In this document: one piece after another, positions 7,370 through 11,710 of the stretch | Layout: every line of letters begins with the position of its first letter | Numbering within the stretch: the stretch's first letter is position 1 | Assembly: GCA_947486675.1 (NCBI GenBank) | Contig: CANKUF010000007.1 | Location: 1 to 11,710 of the forward strand | DNA from: Acidimicrobiaceae bacterium | Lineage (GTDB): Bacteria > Actinomycetota > Acidimicrobiia > Acidimicrobiales > Ilumatobacteraceae | Direction of reading: 5' to 3' | DNA length: 11,710 nucleotides | The notes under the pieces: generated by a model | Seen by the model: only the letters and a program-made list of their open reading frames with translations | Told to the model about the DNA's origin: nothing | Databases searched by the model: none | Made by a program: the position numbers and the translations under genes

Positions 7370-8152
7370 CTACAGGCCAGCGCCGCGGGTTTCGTTCAAT
7401 GTTTTAGCCAAGGCATCGAGAGCGTCAGCATTGCGCAAGAGAAGTCTGTGCAGTTCATCTGGCTGCGTAACAGCGTGCTCAACAAGCGTCTGCCAATTTG
7501 CATTCGGCATGCCCAGGCACTTTCGAAGCGCGGTACTCAGCGCGCCTTCGGGATGTGCGTCGTAAGTCGACAACAACGTTTCAACATCGTGCTTTGTCAG
7601 CAATGCGCGAAGTTGTTCTGCATCAATCTTTCGCTGAATGTATGGCGAGAAGAATCCTTTGTATTTGTGGCGCAAACTTTCCAGTTGCCAATCGTCCGCT
7701 CGAACCTTGCCTCGACACAAAGTCGTTCCACAGTTGCAGTCAAATTCGTCGTAATCACTGGCATCGCTCATGGCGTAATCAAATGTCAGTTCCTCGCCAA
7801 CCGCAATGTCGCGCATGGCAACGATGGTGGTTGCGTTGCGCATGCCGCAGTTCGGTTCACACGAATGGTTAATTGAGTCGCCCGGCTCGCGCGAAGGTGG
7901 GCCAAGAAAAATGAGGTTTGTGTTTACCTGCAGCGAACGACTGCGTCGCTCGGCTTCGTACTGAGCAAAATCAACGCGTGTCAAAGCGGTACCGCCAAAT
8001 GTGGCCACTGAAGTTCCAGCGGGAATGATCGAGATGGCCCGACTGCCAAACCCGTGAGGAGGTGTGTCGAATGATTCGGCTAGGGAAGTAAGGAAGTTCT
8101 GCACGGCAATCACCAAAGAAACGAGGTTGAGGCGCGAGACATGCGCCAACAA
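7370..8152 (-). CDS. SET-domain protein (putative lysine methyltransferase) with post-SET cysteines
   Basis: This is up to 260 residues long with a SET domain at about 30-127, expected to transfer methyl from SAM to a protein lysine. Visible landmarks are the entry strand HGFGSRAI (33-40), GDSINHSCEPN (91-101, with N95 and H96 for SAM), and GEELTFDY (119-126, with Y126 the likely catalytic tyrosine). The post-SET motif C139, C141 and C146 (CNCGTTLCRG) together with C98 would bind zinc. The remaining 110 residues are helical and leucine-rich with no named domain. No ATG precedes the domain in frame; possible starts are TTG at 8152, 8149 or 8116 and GTG at 8113 or 8104, so the N-terminus is unsettled. 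The target protein is unknown. SURF1 follows 22 bases downstream. Confidence 0.87.
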   Translation of the reverse strand: MLAHVSRLNLVSLVIAVQNFLTSLAESFDTPPHGFGSRAISIIPAGTSVATFGGTALTRVDFAQYEAERRSRSLQVNTNLIFLGPPSREPGDSINHSCEPNCGMRNATTIVAMRDIAVGEELTFDYAMSDASDYDEFDCNCGTTLCRGKVRADDWQLESLRHKYKGFFSPYIQRKIDAEQLRALLTKHDVETLLSTYDAHPEGALSTALRKCLGMPNANWQTLVEHAVTQPDELHRLLLRNADALDALAKTLNETRGAGL

Positions 8153-8171
8153 CCTCTAACAGCGCCAACAA
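8143..8171. repeat. 10-bp direct repeat at the SET gene start
   Basis: GCGCCAACAA occurs at 8143-8152 and again at 8162-8171, 19 bases apart start to start. On the - strand it reads TTGTTGGCGC, and the first copy includes the possible TTG start codons of the SET gene. It could be a paired operator or a remnant of a small duplication; the sequence does not decide. Confidence 0.4.
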
Positions 8172-8216
8172 TGCCCGCTGCGCCGAATTGACGATATCGG
8201 CAGGTAGCCTGATCGG

Positions 8217-8256
8217 TGCAACGCCTTCCCGACTGCTCAGTCGGGCGGGCATTGCA
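8217..8256 (+). other. long imperfect hairpin ahead of the riboswitch
   Basis: The arms are TGCAA/TTGCA (8217-8221 with 8252-8256), GCC/GGC (8223-8225 with 8248-8250) and CCCGACT/AGTCGGG (8228-8234 with 8239-8245), closing a GCTC loop. That is 15 base pairs with small internal mismatches. No T-run follows, so it is not a typical terminator. If transcription starts near 8217, it would form the 5' cap structure of the metX leader; it could be an extra stem stabilising the RNA or the aptamer. Confidence 0.55.
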
Positions 8257-8260
8257 AGTA

Positions 8261-8334
8261 GTACATCACGAGCGACCAACAGGTCCGGCAACCGGGTTTT
8301 CCCACGGTGCCATTTCGCGAAAGCGAAAGATGTG
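8261..8334 (+). promoter_or_regulatory. SAM riboswitch aptamer, SAM-I/SAM-IV clan (compact variant)
   Basis: The conserved SAM-I core can be laid out base by base. P1 is TACATC (8262-8267) with GATGTG (8329-8334). J1/2 is ACGAG. P2 is CGACC (8273-8277) with GGTC-C-G (8282-8287, one bulged C) closing an AACA loop. GCAACC is at 8288-8293. P3 is ACCG/CGGT (8291-8294 with 8305-8308) plus GG/CC above a bulged A. GGTGC is at 8306-8310. P4 is TTTCGC/GCGAAA (8313-8318 with 8323-8328) with a GAAA loop. These segments match the SAM-I core order AUCA-AGAG, GCAACC, GGUGC-A and GGAAAGAU. P2 is only five pairs with a tetraloop, so the kink-turn and loop pseudoknot of classical SAM-I are absent, as in the reduced SAM-I/IV-type variants. 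Position 90 bases before metX, a methionine gene, agrees. SAM binding should lower metX expression. Confidence 0.82.
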
Positions 8335-8337
8335 GCT

Positions 8338-8416
8338 GCGCCTCTGGCGTAGCAACGGGCTGGCTCAGTTGGGTGAGCGTGACGAACTGCAAAAACGCAT
8401 AGTTTCGTTACAGAGG
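8338..8416 (+). promoter_or_regulatory. candidate expression platform sequestering the metX ribosome site
   Basis: CCTCTG (8341-8346) is perfectly complementary to CAGAGG (8411-8416), which contains the metX Shine-Dalgarno site. The same CCTCTG is half of a competing small hairpin, CGCC-TCT-GGCG (8339-8349). Only one can form at a time, giving a plausible on/off choice coupled to P1, which ends at 8334. No terminator-like hairpin with a T-run is present, so translational control is more likely than attenuation. This is inference from complementarity; a 5-6 base match to a purine-rich site is not rare by chance. Confidence 0.4.
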
Positions 8417-8417
8417 A
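8412..8417 (+). promoter_or_regulatory. metX Shine-Dalgarno site
   Basis: AGAGGA lies 6 bases before the ATG at 8424. Another ATG at 8420 is in a different frame and too close to the site. This fixes the metX start and is the likely target of the upstream riboswitch. Confidence 0.65.
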
Positions 8418-8423
8418 AAATGT

Positions 8424-9593
8424 ATGACCCGACATGATTATCCAGCAACAGGAGCATGGTTTCCTGGCATGCCTGTGGGCGGTCGCAAGTTTGCGCATTT
8501 TCCTGAAGATCGACCGTTCGCACTCGATGGCGGAAAAGTTCTCAGCAGCGTTTCCATTGCGTATGAATCGTGGGGAACATTAAATGCAGACGCAACCAAT
8601 GCAATTTTAATTTGTCATGCATGGACTGGTGACAGCCATGTAAGCGGTGCTGCCGAAGAAGGTAATCCCACACCAGGTTGGTGGGAAGGTGTCGTTGGTC
8701 CGGGTAAAGCAATTGATACCAACAAGTGGTTCGTGGTGTGCAGCAACGTCATTGGCGGTTGCCAAGGAAGTACTGGCCCTGCAACGGCACACCCTGAAGA
8801 TGGTCAGTTGTATGGTTCGCGTTTTCCCGTTATCACCATTCGCGACATGGTGCGCGCACAAGTGCGCCTTACCGACATGCTTGGTATTCGAACATGGCAC
8901 AGCGTTGTTGGCGGATCAATGGGCGGCATGCAAGTGCTTGAGTGGGCGGTCACATTTCCCGACCGAGTAAAAACCATCATTCCAATTGCCACATGTGCGC
9001 AAGCAACCGCACAACAGATTGCGTGGGGTGCAATTGGTCGTAGAGCGATTCGTCTTGACCCGAAGTGGCGCAACGGCGAGTATTACGACGCAGCAACTGG
9101 TGAAGGCCCGTGGGAGGGCTTAGCTATTGCACGCATGCTTTCGCAGGTCACGTTCCGCAGTGACAACGTGTTCAACGAGCGATTCGGTCGCGCACTTGTC
9201 GACATGGACGCCGACTACAACGGGCTTGGCTTGTGGGACAGGTTTGAGGTGGAGGGCTACCTGGATCATCACGGCGATCGACTTATTCGTCGCTTTGATA
9301 CAAATAGCTATCTCATCATCGGTAAAGCAATGGATCTGCATGACATTGCTCGTGGTCGCGGCACCCTCGACACCGCAATGTCGCGTATCAAAGCTCCAAC
9401 GCTTGTTCTGGGAATTTCCAGTGACATTTTGTATCCCACCTATCAGCAAAAGCAGATCAATTCGATGCTTACTGAAAAGGGGGTGGACTCAACATATGTT
9501 GAAATCGATTCTCCGCACGGTCACGACGCGTTCCTCATCAACTTTGATCAGGTGGGTGCGCCAATCAAAGCGTTTCTTGAACGAACGTTTTAA
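8424..9593 (+). CDS. metX: homoserine O-acetyltransferase MetX
   Basis: This alpha/beta-hydrolase-fold enzyme of 389 residues acylates homoserine using acyl-CoA, the committed step of methionine synthesis, in the cytoplasm. The catalytic triad is visible: nucleophile S165 in GGSMGGMQ (163-170), D334 in SSDILYP (332-338) and H367 in HGHDAFL (365-371). Other family marks are the N-terminal YESWGTLN (47-54), CHAWTGDSH (64-72), NVIGGCQGSTGP (108-119) and the lid helices around 215-300. Length equals typical MetX. The start is supported by AGAGGA 6 bases upstream. A SAM-type riboswitch in the leader indicates repression when SAM is plentiful. The acyl donor is presumed acetyl-CoA; MetX-like proteins can use succinyl-CoA or serine, which motifs alone cannot fully rule out. 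It ends tail to tail with the next gene, sharing TTAA. Confidence 0.95.
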   Translation: MTRHDYPATGAWFPGMPVGGRKFAHFPEDRPFALDGGKVLSSVSIAYESWGTLNADATNAILICHAWTGDSHVSGAAEEGNPTPGWWEGVVGPGKAIDTNKWFVVCSNVIGGCQGSTGPATAHPEDGQLYGSRFPVITIRDMVRAQVRLTDMLGIRTWHSVVGGSMGGMQVLEWAVTFPDRVKTIIPIATCAQATAQQIAWGAIGRRAIRLDPKWRNGEYYDAATGEGPWEGLAIARMLSQVTFRSDNVFNERFGRALVDMDADYNGLGLWDRFEVEGYLDHHGDRLIRRFDTNSYLIIGKAMDLHDIARGRGTLDTAMSRIKAPTLVLGISSDILYPTYQQKQINSMLTEKGVDSTYVEIDSPHGHDAFLINFDQVGAPIKAFLERTF

Positions 9594-10006
9594 CGCGGAA
9601 GCAGTGCGTCAAGCACGCTGACACTGCTGCTCGTCATTGGAATTCGCAACATGGCAAGCACGTCATTGTCTTTGCTACGGCACAGCGCGTATGTGCGAAC
9701 AGCTGAATCTGTTGAACCAATGTGCGACGCATGCGGTTCGCCAATCACGTTCCACAAACCATGAATAGTACGGCCTCGTTTTCCGCGGCTCTTGCATGTC
9801 ACCACTGCATTTGTTGTGTCAATCACAATGCGGGCTTCAATCCATTTGGGTGCCGTGCCAGTGAGGGCAAGGGTCATTTGGCAAAAGCAACGAGTGCCGT
9901 CTGCTGAAGCCCAGTGATTAGGGCGAGTTCGCAACCACCAGATAATGAGAGACAGCACAACGACAAATGCAATGGAACTCAACACATTTACGAGCTGCGC
10001 AGACAT
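9590..10006 (-). CDS. small single-pass membrane protein, unknown function
   Basis: The 138 residues start with a membrane anchor (about 7-25, followed by RTRP) and continue as a soluble domain with alternating strands: FCQMTLALTG (46-55), WIEARIVIDTTNAVV (55-69), a basic turn KSRGKRGR (72-79), GLWNVIGE (83-90) and a C-terminal helix. The shape, an N-terminal helix plus a small beta domain, recalls the DUF2550-type proteins of actinobacteria, but I cannot confirm membership. It overlaps the metX stop by 4 bases and faces another small membrane protein across a 38-base gap. No Shine-Dalgarno site precedes ATG 10006; CATACT on the - strand lies 6 bases upstream, fitting a leaderless mRNA. Protein-like composition and tight packing support it as a real gene. 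Confidence 0.7.
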   Translation of the reverse strand: MSAQLVNVLSSIAFVVVLSLIIWWLRTRPNHWASADGTRCFCQMTLALTGTAPKWIEARIVIDTTNAVVTCKSRGKRGRTIHGLWNVIGEPHASHIGSTDSAVRTYALCRSKDNDVLAMLRIPMTSSSVSVLDALLPR

Positions 10007-10012
10007 GTTCTC

Positions 10013-10018
10013 AGTATG
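10013..10018 (-). promoter_or_regulatory. -10-like element, leaderless start of the - strand gene
   Basis: On the - strand this reads CATACT, five of six matches to TATACT-like -10 boxes. It ends 6 bases before the ATG at 10006, so transcription would begin at or next to the start codon. No clear -35 hexamer was seen. Confidence 0.35.
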
Positions 10019-10029
10019 GTCGGCTGCGG

Positions 10030-10035
10030 TAGGTT
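10030..10035 (+). promoter_or_regulatory. -10-like element, leaderless start of the + strand gene
   Basis: TAGGTT fits TANNNT and ends 9 bases before ATG 10045. The whole divergent gap is only 38 bases and contains no Shine-Dalgarno site for either gene. This is weak evidence from pattern and spacing only. Confidence 0.3.
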
Positions 10036-10044
10036 TGTGGTGTT

Positions 10045-10428
10045 ATGTCCGCGTCATTCGTAGTGGTTGCACTCTCCTTACGCGTTGCATTCGTGTCACT
10101 TGTCTGCCTTGGTGCGGGTGGTGCTTTGTCAGTGCTTACGTGGTGGTTTTGGAAAACGGCAATGCCAGAGCCACCGGCGCTGGCTCGCTTGGAAGTTATG
10201 AGTGATCGCCGTTACGAAGAAGCATCTGCTCGCGAGCGTGAATTACTGTTGGGCGAAGCAGACGAAGTGATGCCCGTAAGTGTTCGGAACACAAAGCCAC
10301 GGATCAATACTCCTGCACCAAGACCACGTGTAGCGCCTGCTGCGCCACGGCGCAGGGAAGAGCCAGTTGAAGTCAGCGCTGAGGTTCCTGTAACTCGTAA
10401 ACCAATTGACCCATTGTTGAAGAAATAG
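10045..10428 (+). CDS. small membrane-anchored protein with disordered Pro/Arg/Ala tail
   Basis: The 127 residues open with a long hydrophobic stretch (about 5-37, ending in TWWFWK), probably one membrane helix and possibly a hairpin of two. A charged, helix-prone segment follows (about 47-75, with RRYEEASARERELLLGEAD), then a tail rich in proline, arginine and alanine (about 83-107) and a basic PLLKK end. The tail is likely disordered and cytoplasmic, with the basic stretches able to bind membrane or partner proteins. No domain is recognised. It starts 38 bases from a divergent membrane-protein gene, lacks a Shine-Dalgarno site, and is followed 17 bases later by a 75-aa gene on the same strand. 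Confidence 0.72.
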   Translation: MSASFVVVALSLRVAFVSLVCLGAGGALSVLTWWFWKTAMPEPPALARLEVMSDRRYEEASARERELLLGEADEVMPVSVRNTKPRINTPAPRPRVAPAAPRRREEPVEVSAEVPVTRKPIDPLLKK

Positions 10429-10433
10429 TTAGG

Positions 10434-10439
10434 TAGTTT
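10434..10439 (+). promoter_or_regulatory. -10-like element ahead of the 75-aa gene
   Basis: TAGTTT fits TANNNT and ends 6 bases before the ATG at 10446, the spacing expected when the mRNA starts at the start codon. No Shine-Dalgarno site is present. A TTGACC at 10406-10411 is 22 bases upstream, too far for a standard -35. Read-through from the gene before is equally possible. Confidence 0.35.
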
Positions 10440-10445
10440 TACTAA

Positions 10446-10673
10446 ATGGCCGCATTTGATCCCACCGAAATGATCGCTCGATTCAAGGACCGCGCTTCTG
10501 CTGTGAAGCGTCGTCCGCTCCCACCGGTTGCGGGAGAAGAGCGTCAAATGTTTCTCACGCAGGCACAAGTGGACTTTCAAGACTTTGCAATGATCAGCGA
10601 TTCGCAGGCAACTATTGAAGAGGGTTTCTTGGTATTGCGTATTGACTTGCGCCCACCAGACACCAAAGCGTGA
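10446..10673 (+). CDS. 75-residue soluble protein, unknown function
   Basis: This small acidic-to-neutral protein has no signal or membrane segment. The first part looks helical and amphipathic (PTEMIARFKDRASAVKRR, 6-23), followed by PLPPVAGEE (24-32), a second helix-like stretch QAQVDFQDFAMI (39-50) and a C-terminal strand pair (TIEEGFLVLRIDLRPP, 56-71). It lies between a small membrane-protein gene and the transporter gene, whose GTG start overlaps its stop in GTGA, so it is probably translated together with the transporter. Composition, packing and the ending overlap support a real gene. I do not recognise the family and no function is proposed. Confidence 0.72.
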   Translation: MAAFDPTEMIARFKDRASAVKRRPLPPVAGEERQMFLTQAQVDFQDFAMISDSQATIEEGFLVLRIDLRPPDTKA

Positions 10674-11623
10674 ACAAAGTAGCGCGTGCGGGCAGCGCAA
10701 TTAGCGCTCGCGCTCAATTATTTCCTGTAAGTGGCGTACTTTTAGCGAATCTTGCATGGGGCATCGGCCCAATTCTCACAGTTGCAATTGACATGTCAAT
10801 CAATTCAACAATTTTCTACAGGGTCACCATGTGGCCGATTGTGTTGTTCTTTATTGCGCGAAGTAGAAAATCAGAAATCAGCTTCCGTATCTTGCGTAGT
10901 GCTCTCGTGCCTGGAATCTTTTTCGGTGTGTCCACCATCTTTGGTTTCATGTCATTCACAAACACGTCAATTGCCAACGCCACGCTCATCGGCAGTACGT
11001 CTTCGGCGATGATGCTGTTTATTGCACCAACGTATTTGAAGGAAAAAATCACAAAACTGCAGGTGCTGTGCGCGTTCAGCAGTTTTTGTGGAGTTGCTTT
11101 AGTCGTTATTGCTGCTGGTGGCGGCGGAGGGGCAACGGTGTACGGCGACACGTTGGCCTTGATCAACGCTGTGCTGTGGACTGGTTACTTTGTGGCCACG
11201 AAGAAGATGCGCACTGAAGGATTTGATACGTGGTCGTTCATGTTCAGCATTGCGCTCATTCAGGCAGTGCTCGCCGGTGGATGGGCGTTGATTACTAGCA
11301 AAGACATCACAGCTATTTCTCAACATGATTTTCTCTTAGTTCTCATCATGACGCTCATTCCTGGAACCGTTGGTCACACCGCAATCGTGTGGGCACAAAA
11401 ATTCGTTGCAGCATCTACTTCATCACTGATTTGTTTGCTTGGACCAGTCATCTCCATGATCTTTGCTTGGATGATTTTCGATCAGCGAATAAAGCCGTGG
11501 CAAATGGTCGGAGCGGTCATCGTTCTCACATCGCTGGCTGGGGTAGTGCGTTACGGCACGTCTGAAGCAGCCAAAGCTGACGTGTTGAGGAATGCAGACC
11601 CCCTGCTAAACTCAAATCCGTAA
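10670..11623 (+). CDS. EamA/DMT-superfamily transporter
   Basis: The 317 residues form ten hydrophobic segments in two repeats of five, the pattern of the drug/metabolite transporter superfamily with two EamA domains (about 20-147 and 158-293). Typical features are the N-terminal NLAWGIGP (27-34), YLKEKIT at the junction after helix 4, a glycine-rich turn after helix 5 (AGGGGG, about 150-155), GYFVATKKM at helix 6 and a C-terminal repeat with LLGPVISMIFAWMIFDQRI. It is a likely inner-membrane exporter of an amino acid or another small metabolite; the substrate cannot be read from sequence. The GTG start overlaps the 75-aa gene by 4 bases. The last 40 bases of the gene contain the probable promoter for the tRNA downstream. 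Confidence 0.9.
   Translation: MNKVARAGSAISARAQLFPVSGVLLANLAWGIGPILTVAIDMSINSTIFYRVTMWPIVLFFIARSRKSEISFRILRSALVPGIFFGVSTIFGFMSFTNTSIANATLIGSTSSAMMLFIAPTYLKEKITKLQVLCAFSSFCGVALVVIAAGGGGGATVYGDTLALINAVLWTGYFVATKKMRTEGFDTWSFMFSIALIQAVLAGGWALITSKDITAISQHDFLLVLIMTLIPGTVGHTAIVWAQKFVAASTSSLICLLGPVISMIFAWMIFDQRIKPWQMVGAVIVLTSLAGVVRYGTSEAAKADVLRNADPLLNSNP
11585..11612 (+). promoter_or_regulatory. probable promoter of tRNA-Gly
   Basis: TTGAGG (11585-11590) and TAAACT (11607-11612) are separated by 16 bases, with TG two bases before the -10 hexamer. Transcription would start near 11619, about ten bases before the mature tRNA 5' end. The elements lie inside the 3' end of the transporter gene. Confidence 0.5.
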
Positions 11624-11628
11624 TACAT

Positions 11629-11704
11629 GCGGACGTGGCTCAGTTGGTAGAGCATCACCTTGCCAAGGTGAGGGTCGCGAGTTCGAATCTCGTCGTCCGC
11701 TCCA
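11629..11704 (+). tRNA. tRNA-Gly (anticodon GCC)
   Basis: A complete 76-base cloverleaf is present. The acceptor stem is GCGGACG (11629-11635) with CGTCCGC (11694-11700). The D stem is GCTC/GAGC (11638-11641 with 11650-11653). The anticodon stem is TCACC/GGTGA (11655-11659 with 11667-11671) with loop TTGCCAA and anticodon GCC at 11662-11664. The T stem is GCGAG/CTCGT around TTCGAAT (11682-11688). The discriminator is T, as usual for bacterial glycine tRNA, and CCA is encoded (11702-11704). It reads GGC and GGU codons. All stems are intact apart from one G-U pair at the base of the T stem. Confidence 0.97.
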
Positions 11705-11710
11705 GTAGTT

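Larger units (their letters stand above)
8153..8423. other. intergenic control region between the SET gene and metX
   Basis: At 271 bases this is the longest stretch without a gene, between two divergent genes. From left to right it holds the second copy of a 10-bp repeat (8162-8171), an interrupted palindrome GCCGA-N10-TCGGC (8182-8201), a TTGACG hexamer (8188-8193) and TAGCCT (8205-8210) as weak promoter-like elements, a long hairpin (8217-8256), the riboswitch aptamer (8261-8334), a probable translation-control platform (8338-8416) and the metX Shine-Dalgarno site. The promoter for metX should lie before 8217, but no hexamer pair with normal spacing is convincing. No credible protein is encoded. 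Confidence 0.6.

Noticed and set aside
7304..7876. open frame of 190 codons on the + strand
   Set aside because: It is opposite the SET-domain gene, which has clear catalytic motifs. The + frame shows none and has no ribosome site.
8361..8424. tRNA-like segment: GGCTCAGTTGGGTGAGC resembles a tRNA D arm
   Set aside because: No acceptor stem, anticodon arm or T arm can be fitted around it. The D-arm likeness is one 4-bp hairpin, and it lies in the metX leader.
10212..10700. open frame of 162 codons on the - strand
   Set aside because: It would cross three + strand genes with good overlaps. Its Leu/Ser/Arg/Cys-rich composition looks like the reverse of coding sequence.
1..11710. search by eye for insertion sequences, CRISPR repeats, phage genes or a defence system
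   Set aside because: No transposase or integrase motifs, no regularly spaced repeats and no terminal inverted repeats were seen. Gene content is housekeeping and metabolic.

Overview
The window looks like a piece of a chromosome from an actinobacterium of moderate G+C (about half by eye). A planktonic member of the Acidimicrobiia (Ilumatobacter-like freshwater or marine lineages) is my best guess. The reasons are a PimB-type phosphatidylinositol mannosyltransferase, a neighbourhood of mannosyltransferase, SRPBCC protein and ROK kinase like that of other actinobacteria, many genes joined by 4-base start/stop overlaps, and few clear Shine-Dalgarno sites. No mobile element, CRISPR array or phage gene was seen. 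This is mostly ordinary core-genome sequence with one notable regulatory RNA.

Left part, + strand (1-6628): the tail of an unidentified gene; a 69-aa cysteine-motif protein overlapping queG (epoxyqueuosine reductase, tRNA modification); then a tight run of pimB-like glycosyltransferase, 4-helix membrane protein, SRPBCC protein, ROK sugar kinase, alaC-like aminotransferase and metallo-beta-lactamase-fold hydrolase. Most of these genes overlap or nearly touch, so they are probably co-transcribed.

Middle, - strand (6625-8152): a SET-domain protein methyltransferase followed by a SURF1-type cytochrome oxidase assembly protein. The SURF1 gene meets the hydrolase tail to tail with a 4-base overlap.

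8153-8423 is the largest non-coding stretch. It holds a long hairpin, a compact SAM-binding riboswitch of the SAM-I/SAM-IV clan, and a possible Shine-Dalgarno-sequestering platform, all directly ahead of metX (homoserine O-acetyltransferase, methionine synthesis). Methionine/SAM feedback on metX is therefore the clearest regulatory logic in the window.

Right part: a small membrane protein on the - strand (convergent with metX), a divergent small membrane protein with a disordered tail, a 75-aa soluble protein of unknown function, an EamA-type 10-helix transporter, and a complete tRNA-Gly(GCC) whose likely promoter lies inside the end of the transporter gene. Several genes here have a -10-like hexamer 6-9 bases before the start codon and no Shine-Dalgarno site, which suggests leaderless mRNAs.
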